Assembly (NCBI RefSeq): GCF_013626205.1
Contig: NZ_QHJE01000001.1
Location: forward strand, 2,646,501 to 2,710,500
Direction: 5' to 3'
Origin: Hyphomicrobium methylovorum
Lineage (GTDB): Bacteria > Pseudomonadota > Alphaproteobacteria > Rhizobiales > Hyphomicrobiaceae
Length of the DNA: 64,000 bases
Under the pieces are notes generated by a model. It was not told the DNA's origin. It did not search any database and worked only from the letters and a program-made list of their open reading frames with translations. Within the stretch, counting starts at the first letter, position 1, and every line of letters starts with the position of its first letter. Shown in pieces: positions 17,978 through 26,149 of the stretch. The translations under genes and the position numbers were made by a program.

Positions 17978-18364
17978 GTGCCCTCACTTAGAATAATGCC
18001 CAAGGTCATGACCCTCACCGATGCGGCTGCAAAGCGCGTCGCGACGTTGCTTGCGCAGAAGCCGGGCGTGAAAGCGCTCAAAATCGGCATCAAGAAGGGC
18101 GGTTGCGCGGGCATGGAATACACGATGACGTGGGCGGACGAGATCGGTAAATTCGATGAGATCATCGAGGATCGCGGCGCTGTCGTGCTGATCGATCCGG
18201 CCGCGATCATGTATCTGCTTGGCACGGAGATGGACTTCAAGACCGACAAGCTGTCGTCTCAGTTTGTGTTCAACAACCCGAACCAGAAGAGCGCGTGCGG
18301 CTGCGGCGAGAGCGTGAACCTCGAGCCGGTTACGCCTGAGGGATTTGCTCCGGCGGATCGGTGA
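17978..18364 (+). CDS. sufA: A-type Fe-S cluster carrier (SufA/IscA family)
   Basis: This 128-residue HesB/IscA-fold protein carries Fe-S clusters from the scaffold to target enzymes. The three conserved ligands are Cys43 (KKGGCAGMEY) and Cys107/Cys109 (SACGCGES). The GTG start at 17978 has GGAGG five bases upstream; the overlapping ATG at 17976 leads to a quick stop. The 104-base gap from the previous gene contains a weak hairpin (ACGCC 17884-17888 with GGCGT 17896-17900, then TTT), so partial termination or a second promoter is possible before this gene. Confidence 0.94.
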   Translation: MPSLRIMPKVMTLTDAAAKRVATLLAQKPGVKALKIGIKKGGCAGMEYTMTWADEIGKFDEIIEDRGAVVLIDPAAIMYLLGTEMDFKTDKLSSQFVFNNPNQKSACGCGESVNLEPVTPEGFAPADR

Positions 18365-18410
18365 AGCGCCGCATAGCTTCGGACGTTGCAACAGTCTGGC
18401 CCAAACAAAA

Positions 18411-18445
18411 TGGCGGACGCATTCCTGCGCCCGCCAATATTTTTG
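18411..18445. terminator. Rho-independent terminator after the Fe-S operon
   Basis: An 11-base stem with one mismatch (18411-18421 with 18426-18436), a TTCC loop and the downstream sequence ATATTTTTG form a classical terminator for the rightward suf transcript. A CAAAA run just left of the stem gives T residues on the other strand, so it may also stop the convergent DEAD-box helicase transcript. Confidence 0.8.
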
Positions 18446-18460
18446 TTCGTGATTTTGCGC

Positions 18461-20107
18461 TTAGCCGCGGCCGGGAACCTTCAACGGGCGCGCGGGGCGG
18501 CGCATGAAGGCCGGAACGTTTTCGGCGAAGCCTAAGCGGTCATTGTTGCCGCCCTTGCGTTCCGCTTGCTCGGGACGCGAAGATTCCGTCGCGGCAGGGC
18601 GCGCCGTCTTCGCATGCGAGGACTTCGGCTTGGGTGCGTCGGTCCAGGCGTCGGCGCGGCGTTCTTGCTGACGTGGCGCAGAACGGGCCGGAGCGCGGCG
18701 CGGCTTGCCTTCAGCCGTGGCTGCGGACGCAGGTTCCGGCGTTGCTGCGATGGTCGGTTGTTCCGCAGGCGGGCGACGCTCGCTTCGGGCGGGCCGTTCG
18801 TTACGCTCGCTGCGCTGCTCGCTCTGTTCGCCAGCTGGCTTTGAGCGGGGTGCGTTGCGGGCTTCGCGATCGCGTCCGCCGCGCGGTGCTGGTGCGGATT
18901 TGCTACCGCTGCGTCCGCCACGGCCGCGGCGGCGTTTTCCGGCGTCGGCAATGTCTTCTTCGCTGGGTGCATCGCCAAGCCATACGGCGCCTTCCCCGGT
19001 GACCTTCTCGATGTCTTTGACGAACTTCAGATCATCCGGGCTGACGAGTGAGGCCGAAAAGCCTTCCCGGCCTGCGCGTCCTGTGCGGCCGATGCGATGA
19101 ACGTAGTCATCAGCGGCCCAAGGAAGATCAAAGTTGAAGACGTGCGATACGTCCGGAATATCCAGTCCGCGTGCCGCGACATCCGAAGCGGCCAGCAACT
19201 GAATTTCACCTTTACGGAAGCGTTCGAGCGTTTCGGTGCGCCGGCCCTGGTCCATGTCGCCGTGCAATTCGCCAGCGTTGAAGCCGTGTTTGCTCAACGA
19301 TTTGTAGAGCACGGCGACATCGCGTTTGCGGTTGCAGAAGATGATGGCGTTCTTGACGTTGCCATCGCGGATCATGTTGCGGAGCGTGTCGCGTTTCGAC
19401 CAGTCTTCACCGTTGGCGCAATAGATGAAGCGCTGCGTGATGGTTTTCGCCGTCGTTGCCGGTTTGGCGACTTCGACACGAACCGGTTCTTTCAGGAACT
19501 GATTGACGAGCCGGGTGATCTCCGGCGGCATCGTGGCTGAGAAGAAGAGCGTCTGGCGGCGGGGCGGCAGAAGCTTGCAGATCTTCTCGATGTCCGGAAT
19601 GAAGCCCATGTCGAGCATGCGGTCAGCTTCGTCGATGACGAGAATTTCGACGCCCATCAGCATGATGCGGCCGCGGCCGAAATGATCAAGCAAACGGCCG
19701 GGTGTCGCGATCAGAACGTCGACGCCGCGGTCCAGCTTCTTGACCTGCTCGTCCATCGAGACGCCGCCGATCAACAGGGCGACCGCGAGCTTGTGATTGA
19801 CGCCGTACTTCTCGAAGCTCTGGGCAACCTGCGCGGCGAGTTCGCGTGTCGGTGCCAGGATAAGCGAGCGGGGCATTCGGGCCCGCGCACGTCCGGATTC
19901 TAGCCGGTGGATCATTGGAAGGACGAACGATGCCGTCTTTCCCGTGCCGGTCTGAGCAATGCCAAGTACATCGCGGCCCGTGATGGCGACCGGTATAGCG
20001 GCGGCTTGAATCGGGGTCGGGATCGAATAACCGGCAGCCGTCACAGCTGCCTGAACCTTGGGAGATAATCCAAGGTCAGCAAACGTCTTGCTTTCCAAAA
20101 GTCCCAT
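18461..20107 (-). CDS. DEAD-box RNA helicase, RhlE-like
   Basis: This 548-residue ATP-dependent RNA helicase remodels RNA or ribosome precursors. All core motifs are seen in order: Q motif GYSIPTPIQ, Walker A AQTGTGKT, PTRELA, DEAD in VIDEADRMLDMGF, SAT in FFSATMP, and HRIGRTGRAGREG. The core ends near residue 390. The remaining 150 residues are Arg/Ala/Pro/Glu-rich with RGRGGRSGS, a disordered RNA-binding tail usual for RhlE-type enzymes. RhlE or another member of the group cannot be decided from the sequence alone. Confidence 0.93.
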   Translation of the reverse strand: MGLLESKTFADLGLSPKVQAAVTAAGYSIPTPIQAAAIPVAITGRDVLGIAQTGTGKTASFVLPMIHRLESGRARARMPRSLILAPTRELAAQVAQSFEKYGVNHKLAVALLIGGVSMDEQVKKLDRGVDVLIATPGRLLDHFGRGRIMLMGVEILVIDEADRMLDMGFIPDIEKICKLLPPRRQTLFFSATMPPEITRLVNQFLKEPVRVEVAKPATTAKTITQRFIYCANGEDWSKRDTLRNMIRDGNVKNAIIFCNRKRDVAVLYKSLSKHGFNAGELHGDMDQGRRTETLERFRKGEIQLLAASDVAARGLDIPDVSHVFNFDLPWAADDYVHRIGRTGRAGREGFSASLVSPDDLKFVKDIEKVTGEGAVWLGDAPSEEDIADAGKRRRGRGGRSGSKSAPAPRGGRDREARNAPRSKPAGEQSEQRSERNERPARSERRPPAEQPTIAATPEPASAATAEGKPRRAPARSAPRQQERRADAWTDAPKPKSSHAKTARPAATESSRPEQAERKGGNNDRLGFAENVPAFMRRPARPLKVPGRG

Positions 20108-20428
20108 TCTCCATCTGCGCGAAGCGGATTACCCGGTGCAGATACATCGGGTTGGTAGACAAGAGCGCAGGGGGACAGTGCCGAAAAGGTACTAAGCCAA
20201 ATGGGGAGGGCGGATCAAAATAGCGTAAAAAATGCGCAATAATCGATCCCCTGCGCTCCGGCACGATCGGGTGCTCGCATACATCCCGGTCGAACGCAAG
20301 AAAAAGCTCTTGTGCGCGACACGGCGCCCGCCCGTTTCACTTAGGTTTCTGAGCAAAAGGCGAGGCCTGGGACGGATGGCCGATCGAAATCCGCCATCCG
20401 TAATATCGTGATCGCTCTTTGAGACGAG
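20108..20428. other. Intergenic region between helicase and aquaporin genes
   Basis: No gene is supported in these 321 bases. The right part holds a perfect 8-bp inverted repeat, CGGATGGC (20373-20380) with GCCATCCG (20393-20400), 28 bases past the aquaporin stop. It lacks a T run on either strand, so it is only a possible transcript end for the aquaporin gene. The left part should contain the helicase promoter. Confidence 0.5.
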
Positions 20429-21103
20429 TTACTTATCGTCGAGCATCCATTTGGCGAAAAGGCCGCCGATGACGCCGCCGAGAATGGGCGCGACCCAGAA
20501 CAGCCAGACCTGCGACAAGGCCTCGCCGCCCGCGAACACAGCCGGTGCGAAGCTGCGGACCGGGTTCACGGAGGTGTTCGAGATCGGGATCGACATCAAG
20601 TGGATGGCGGTCAAGGCGAGGCCGATGGCCAACGGAGCCAGCAAGCCCGGTCCGCTCGCACGCGTGACGCCGACAATGACGACAAGGAAGAACGCAGTGA
20701 GTACCGTTTCGATGATGAAGACTTGCGGCAGCGTCGCTTTCAGCATCGAGAGTTCGCCGTAGCCGTTGGCTGCGAAGGTCGCGCTGGTGTGGCCGATAAG
20801 CGAGAATACCCCAGCGGCAGCAAGCCCGCCGATAACCTGGGCGATGATGTAGGGGATCGCCTTGCCGATTTCGAAGCGGCCAGCGGCGACGAGGCCTAGC
20901 GTTACGGCCGGATTATAATGGCCGCCGGAAATATGGCCGATCGCGTAAATCGTGACGGCAACGGTGATGCCAATCGAGAATGCAACGCCAATGATGCCAG
21001 CTGGGCCTGCTGGGGCTCCAAACGAGTAGAATGCCGACCCCAAAATGGATGCGACCAGCATGAAGGCGCCGAAAGCCTCGGCTGCAAGTGCTCTGTTGTT
21101 CAT
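20429..21103 (-). CDS. Aquaporin Z-like water channel with NPV second motif
   Basis: This 224-residue protein has six membrane helices and two half-helix loops. The first pore motif is normal (N64-P65-A66 in HYNPAVTLG); the second is N180-P181-V182 (TSVNPVRS) rather than NPA. Selectivity-filter residues His168, Thr177 and Arg183 match AqpZ, so water rather than glycerol is the likely substrate. The ATG at 21103 has GAGGGGAAG upstream. Length is normal for AqpZ. It is divergent from a fatty acid desaturase gene. Confidence 0.93.
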   Translation of the reverse strand: MNNRALAAEAFGAFMLVASILGSAFYSFGAPAGPAGIIGVAFSIGITVAVTIYAIGHISGGHYNPAVTLGLVAAGRFEIGKAIPYIIAQVIGGLAAAGVFSLIGHTSATFAANGYGELSMLKATLPQVFIIETVLTAFFLVVIVGVTRASGPGLLAPLAIGLALTAIHLMSIPISNTSVNPVRSFAPAVFAGGEALSQVWLFWVAPILGGVIGGLFAKWMLDDK

Positions 21104-21471
21104 ATCTTCCCCTCTCAATCCCTGCGACATTGCGGTTCAGGCAGCGGAGCGGGACGATTGCCGTTCTAGCGCCGCTTCGCACATCTAAGTAAAACTGCCT
21201 ATGTGATCCGCGAATCACACGTGTGCGCACGGGAAATTACCCGTGGTGGTGCGACAGAGCGAGATATATGCTGGAGTCCTGGGCGGGCGAGCCGGGGGAA
21301 ATATCGTAAATTGCCCGCTTCATGGCCTGGCGAGTTCGTTCGTCATATTGGCTGGATTGACTTTCCGCCAGATGTTCGCTGCCATACCTTTGCATTTAGT
21401 GTGTCGTGAGCGAGTTCTCTCCTGCCTGATTCGCGTTTGGCGCGATTCCTTTTGCCACGAGGACACGATTA
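21104..21471. promoter_or_regulatory. Divergent control region with palindromes (aquaporin/desaturase)
   Basis: No gene is supported in these 368 bases. A near-perfect 18-bp palindrome lies at 21202-21219: TGTGAT and ATCACA flank a CGCG core with one mismatched pair. It overlaps a perfect 10-bp palindrome CACACGTGTG at 21216-21225. The half sites resemble Crp/Fnr half sites, but the arms are two bases further apart than in a CRP site. It lies about 100 bases from the aquaporin start and 250 from the desaturase start. Confidence 0.45.
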
Positions 21472-22890
21472 ATGACGGCCAATGCAGCCTCTGCTCTTCG
21501 GAAGTCAGATCCGAAGCAAACGTCTGCGCCTGTGGAAGCGCTGGGCGGGGACGTCTCACGGCGCTCCAGAGTGATGCGATCGGAGGCGATCCGCGAACTC
21601 AAGGTGCGGGATAATCGCACGAACTTCCAACACATCGGCTTCGTTTATCTCGTCATCGCCGCGTCGTTGGTTGCAACGATCTGGAGTTATCATCTCGTTG
21701 CGGAAGCTGGCCTCGGCTGGTGGTGGAATATCCCGATGACGCTGTTTGCGATCACGGCAATCGGGGCGTCGCAGCACCAGTTCGGTGGCGTCATCCATGA
21801 AGGTACGCACTTCATTCTGTTCGAGAACAAGACTCTGAATGAGCTTGCCTCGGATTGGCTTGCTGCTTTTCCGATTTATACGTCGACCTTCCATTTCCGC
21901 TTGCATCATCTCGCGCACCATCAATTCATCAATGATCCGGTGCGCGATCCGGATTTTGCGCAGTTGCATGACAGCGGGCACGATCTCGATTTTCCGATTA
22001 CGCATTTCGAGATGCTGCAGGCGTTGGGAAAGCAACTCTGGCTGCCTAACCTTTTCCGCTACACGCTTGCGCGGGCGCGTTACAGCGCGCTCGGTACGGT
22101 CAACAATCCTTACGTGGATCGCGAGCGGCGCGGCGAGCGCCTGCCGACGCTTGCCGGTATCATTTATGCGGTTGGCGCGCCGGCGGTTTCGATTCCGTTG
22201 CTACAGTCGGGCCATGGTGATTGGGCGTTTGCCGCACTCGGTGCAATGACGTTGCTGGTGATTACCTATTTCGCGCGGCTCGACGAAAGCAAACTTCCTC
22301 ATGCGCATGTCGAGACGGTTATTTCGCACCGGGTGACGAACATCAGCCGCGTCGTCTTTATGGCGATTGTCTATTTCTCGCTCACTGCGGTCGAGGTTTC
22401 CGGTCTTGCACCCGCGTGGACGTATTTCGGGCTCTTCTGGATCGTGCCGCTCTTCACGACGTTTCCGCTCTTCATGATCATGCGGCAGTGGGTGCAGCAC
22501 GGAAATGCGGACCGCGGACGTTTTACGAACTCACGCGTGTTCCTGGTCAATCCGTTTATTCGCTACGCCGTATTTCCGTTCGGCATGGATTATCATCTGC
22601 CGCATCACATCTACGCGTCCGTTCCGCACTACAAGCTGCACGGACTGCACGAGCTGTTGCTGCAGGATCCGGAATATCGGGAAAAAGGCATTGTCGTCGA
22701 AGGGTACTTCAACTCGCCCCACGGTGATGTCGAAAATCGCAATCCGACAGTGATCGAGGTTTTGGGCGAGAAGTACGCGCCGAAAGCATCGGAAGAGATC
22801 TTCGTCGATACTGAGACGCTCGAATATGCGCAGGTGAAGAATCCTGCGGCGATCGCGCGCGAAAACGCGGACTCTCTGCGGGAAAGCTGA
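21472..22890 (+). CDS. Membrane fatty acid desaturase family protein
   Basis: This 472-residue integral membrane di-iron enzyme has the three histidine clusters of the desaturase superfamily: HEGTH near residue 105, HHLAHHQF near 146, and HHIYASVPHYKLH near 380. Four or more membrane helices lie between them. The expected reaction is O2-dependent introduction of a double bond (or a hydroxyl) into an acyl chain or similar lipid; the exact substrate is unclear. The C-terminal 80 residues are soluble and extend beyond the last His box. GAGGA lies nine bases before the ATG. Confidence 0.88.
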   Translation: MTANAASALRKSDPKQTSAPVEALGGDVSRRSRVMRSEAIRELKVRDNRTNFQHIGFVYLVIAASLVATIWSYHLVAEAGLGWWWNIPMTLFAITAIGASQHQFGGVIHEGTHFILFENKTLNELASDWLAAFPIYTSTFHFRLHHLAHHQFINDPVRDPDFAQLHDSGHDLDFPITHFEMLQALGKQLWLPNLFRYTLARARYSALGTVNNPYVDRERRGERLPTLAGIIYAVGAPAVSIPLLQSGHGDWAFAALGAMTLLVITYFARLDESKLPHAHVETVISHRVTNISRVVFMAIVYFSLTAVEVSGLAPAWTYFGLFWIVPLFTTFPLFMIMRQWVQHGNADRGRFTNSRVFLVNPFIRYAVFPFGMDYHLPHHIYASVPHYKLHGLHELLLQDPEYREKGIVVEGYFNSPHGDVENRNPTVIEVLGEKYAPKASEEIFVDTETLEYAQVKNPAAIARENADSLRES

Positions 22891-22944
22891 AGGTCGGAGA
22901 CGCGCTTTGTTTACACGCGCGTCATCCGTTCGATTCCTCAGCGA

Positions 22945-24954
22945 TCAGATGTCGAGGTCTTTGGCGAAGGCCGCATTTTCCTGAATGAAGCGGAAGCGCG
23001 CTTCGGGCTTCGATCCCATCAGCGAGTTCACGACATCGGAAAGGCCTGAGCGCTCGCCTTCGTCAAGCGCGATGCGCAGAAGCGTGCGCTTGCTCTTATC
23101 CATCGTCGTTTCCTTCAGGTCCTTGAAGTCCATTTCTCCAAGGCCTTTGAAGCGCGTCACCTTCGGCTTCTTGTTTTTGAAGCGTTCTGCGATGATCTGG
23201 TCGCGGAGCGCTTCCGTGTGGGCGTAGGCGACGTCGCTCTTGTCGGAAATTTTGTAGAGCGGTGGCACGGCGAGGAAGAGATGCCCGTTCTCAATCAGCT
23301 CGGGCATTTCCTGGTAGAAGAACGTGATCAGCAGCGACGCGATGTGCGCGCCGTCGACGTCCGCGTCCGTCATGATGATAACGCGCTCGTAGCGCAGGTC
23401 GTCGTCGCGATACTTGGAACCCGTTCCGGCGCCGAGAGCCTGGATGAGATCGCCGAGGAGCTGGTTCTGCTGCAGCTTGGCCGAAGACGCGTTCGCGACG
23501 TTCAGGATCTTGCCGCGCAACGGTAGAACCGCCTGGGTTTCGCGGGCGCGCGCACTTTTCGCGCTGCCGCCAGCCGAGTCGCCTTCGACGATGAAGATTT
23601 CCGTTCCCGCAGCTTGCTGGATGGAGCAATCCGCAAGTTTGCCCGGCAGACGCAGCTTACGCGTTGCCGATTGGCGGCCGATCTCTTTCTCGCGCCGCCG
23701 CTTCAGCCGTTCTTCCGACTGATCGATGGTCCATTCGAGCAGCTTCGTCGCTTGTTGCGGGGAATCGGCGAGCCAATGATCGAAGGCATCGCGCACCGCA
23801 GTTTCGACAATCCGCGTCGCTTCGACGGTTGCGAGTTTGTCTTTGGTCTGGCCTTGAAATTCCGGTTCACGGATGAAGACCGAGAGCATCGACGCTGCGG
23901 AGCCCATCACGTCTTCGGAGGTGATCTGTATGGCTTTCTTGTTGCCCGTCAGTTCGCCGTAGGCGCGCAGCCCCTTGTAGAGCGCTTGGCGCAAGCCGTT
24001 CTCGTGCGTGCCGCCTTCGGCCGTCGGAATCGTGTTGCAGTAGGAGAGCGAGAAGCCGTCGTCATCCGAAATCCAAGCAACGGCCCATTCCACAGAACCG
24101 TGGCCGCCGTCCTTTTCGACGCGCCCCGAGAAGATGTCCTTGGTGATGCGCGTCCGGCCGTCAATCGACGCGACGAGGAAGTCGCTGAGGCCGCCCGGAA
24201 AATGCAGGATGGCTTCGGCGGGCGTGTCATCCTTGATGAGCTCGGGTGCGCACTTCCAGCGAATTTCGACGCCGCCGAATAGGTAGGCTTTCGAGCGTGA
24301 CATCTTGAAAAGACGGGCAGGGCGAAACGCGGCGCCCTTGCCGAAGATCTTTTCGTCCGGCTTGAAGCGCACTTTCGTGCCGCGCCGGTTCATGATGCTG
24401 CCGAGCTTTTCGAGCTTCGTCTGCGGCACGCCGCGCGAGAACACCATGCGATAAAGCTGCTGCTCACGCGCGACCTGGATTTCGAGCGTTTCCGACAGTG
24501 CGTTGACGACCGAGACGCCGACGCCGTGCAGGCCGCCCGAGGTATTGTAGGCCTTGGAATCGAACTTGCCGCCCGCATGAAGGACGGTCAGCACGACTTC
24601 GAGCGTGCTGAGGCTTTTGTTCTTCGGATAGGGGCCGACCGGGATGCCGCGACCGTTATCCGTGACGGACAGAAAGCCATCGGCCGAAAGCTCGACCTCG
24701 ATCCATGTCGCGTGGCCCGCGACGGCTTCGTCCATCGAGTTGTCGATCACCTCGGCGAAGAGGTGGTGCATCGCCTTCTCGTCGGTGCCGCCAATGTACA
24801 TGCCAGGACGGCGGCGAACGGGCTCCAGCCCTTCGAGCACTTCGATATCGTGTTCGCTGTAACCTGCTGTCTCGGCGGGTTTTCTGGCGCGCGACGATTT
24901 TTCAGTCATTTCGCTGTCGATTTCCGAAAAGAGATCAATCTGCGATCGGCCCAT
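22945..24954 (-). CDS. parE: DNA topoisomerase IV subunit B
   Basis: This 669-residue ATPase subunit of topoisomerase IV separates daughter chromosomes. The GHKL ATPase domain shows EVIDNSMDEAV, DNGRGIPVG and GGLHGVGVSVVNAL; the TOPRIM part shows EGDSAGGSAKSAR, PLRGKILNV and DADVDGAHI. The sequence IQALGAGTG is typical of ParE rather than GyrB, and there is no GyrB-type insertion. The ATG at 24954 has GAGGG upstream. The parC partner is not in the window. Confidence 0.95.
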   Translation of the reverse strand: MGRSQIDLFSEIDSEMTEKSSRARKPAETAGYSEHDIEVLEGLEPVRRRPGMYIGGTDEKAMHHLFAEVIDNSMDEAVAGHATWIEVELSADGFLSVTDNGRGIPVGPYPKNKSLSTLEVVLTVLHAGGKFDSKAYNTSGGLHGVGVSVVNALSETLEIQVAREQQLYRMVFSRGVPQTKLEKLGSIMNRRGTKVRFKPDEKIFGKGAAFRPARLFKMSRSKAYLFGGVEIRWKCAPELIKDDTPAEAILHFPGGLSDFLVASIDGRTRITKDIFSGRVEKDGGHGSVEWAVAWISDDDGFSLSYCNTIPTAEGGTHENGLRQALYKGLRAYGELTGNKKAIQITSEDVMGSAASMLSVFIREPEFQGQTKDKLATVEATRIVETAVRDAFDHWLADSPQQATKLLEWTIDQSEERLKRRREKEIGRQSATRKLRLPGKLADCSIQQAAGTEIFIVEGDSAGGSAKSARARETQAVLPLRGKILNVANASSAKLQQNQLLGDLIQALGAGTGSKYRDDDLRYERVIIMTDADVDGAHIASLLITFFYQEMPELIENGHLFLAVPPLYKISDKSDVAYAHTEALRDQIIAERFKNKKPKVTRFKGLGEMDFKDLKETTMDKSKRTLLRIALDEGERSGLSDVVNSLMGSKPEARFRFIQENAAFAKDLDI

Positions 24955-25114
24955 TTGCAGCCCTCGATGATATCGCGACGCCAAGCACCGTTCGGGAAAC
25001 CGGGCGGCCCGACGCACGACAGAGGTCCGCTGAGGCGAATCTTGGAAACGTCCTTATAGCGTGCGTCGGGCTCTGCGCCAGCACGCCCAGTGGGCTTTGT
25101 GGCCGCGGTGCAAC

Positions 25115-25975
25115 TCAGGCTGGGGTTTGGACCGCGACGTTATCGATCAGGCGCGTCTTGCCGAGCCACGCGGCCGCGAGAACCCGAAGCGGCCGGTTCG
25201 CACCGGCGGCAGGCGCCAGTGTTTCGGCGTCGCGGATTTCCACATAGTCCACTTTCGTGAAGCCCGCCGCGCGCAGCGTTTCGACCGCCGACACGGTGGC
25301 GACGGTGATGGCAGTGCCGCCCGCAACCCGTTCTGCCACATCCGATATTGCGGCGAAAAGAGCGGGCGCGGCGGCGCGTTCGGCGTCTGAAAGGTAGGCA
25401 TTCCGCGAGGAGAGCGCGAGGCCGCTTGCTTCGCGCTTTGTCGGCGCTGCGACGAGCGTCACCGGTATATTCAGGTCTTTGACCATCTGCCGCAGGACAG
25501 CGAGCTGCTGATAGTCTTTTTCGCCGAAGATCGCGATGGACGGCCTGACCTGGTTGAACAGTTTGCAGCAGACCGTTGCGACGCCGTCAAAATGCTGCGG
25601 GCGGAAGGCGCCTTCGAGGTCAGACGCGGCGCTTCCGGCTTTTACGCCTGTTGAGAAGCCGCCCGGATACATCTCTTCGACGCTTGGGCTCCACACGAGA
25701 TCGGTGGCGACGGTCGCGAGCTTTTTCATGTCGCCCGCTTCGTCGCGCGGGTAGCGCTCGAGATCCTCATGGGGCGCGAACTGCGTCGGGTTCACGAATA
25801 CGGAGACGACGGCCTTGTCGGCTTTGGTCTTCGCGAGTTCGACGAGCGAGAGGTGGCCGGTGTGCAGCGCGCCCATTGTGGGAACGAGCGCAACCGTTTT
25901 TCCCGACGCCTGCCATCCCTCCACGATCCTTCGCAGATCCTGAACGGTGCGCACGGTTTCGATCGAATCACTCAC
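25115..25975 (-). CDS. panC: Pantothenate synthetase (pantoate--beta-alanine ligase)
   Basis: This 286-residue enzyme joins pantoate and beta-alanine with ATP in pantothenate/CoA synthesis. The nucleotide-binding PTMGALHTGHLSL (HIGH-like), FVNPTQF, FGEKDYQQL and the KMSKS-like SSRNAYLS are all present. The start is GTG with GGGAG six bases upstream. panB is not adjacent. It lies 160 bases upstream of parE on the same strand. Confidence 0.97.
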   Translation of the reverse strand: MSDSIETVRTVQDLRRIVEGWQASGKTVALVPTMGALHTGHLSLVELAKTKADKAVVSVFVNPTQFAPHEDLERYPRDEAGDMKKLATVATDLVWSPSVEEMYPGGFSTGVKAGSAASDLEGAFRPQHFDGVATVCCKLFNQVRPSIAIFGEKDYQQLAVLRQMVKDLNIPVTLVAAPTKREASGLALSSRNAYLSDAERAAAPALFAAISDVAERVAGGTAITVATVSAVETLRAAGFTKVDYVEIRDAETLAPAAGANRPLRVLAAAWLGKTRLIDNVAVQTPA

Positions 25976-26149
25976 GATGGGCTCCCGGGCGAAATTTGAG
26001 GATGTCCTGCCGGGATAGCAGGTGGCACGTCAAGGGAATAAGACGCTCGATGTGCGGTAAGGCTAGCGGCAAGGGCCGGGTGATCTGCTAGTCTGGAGCG
26101 CTGGGCGAATCGAGAATGATTAGCGCGCCCTTATTTCAGCGGGTTGAAC

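Noticed and set aside
21216-21225. CACACGTGTG as a standard CRP site
   Set aside because: The arms and spacing do not fit the CRP consensus; only described as a palindrome.
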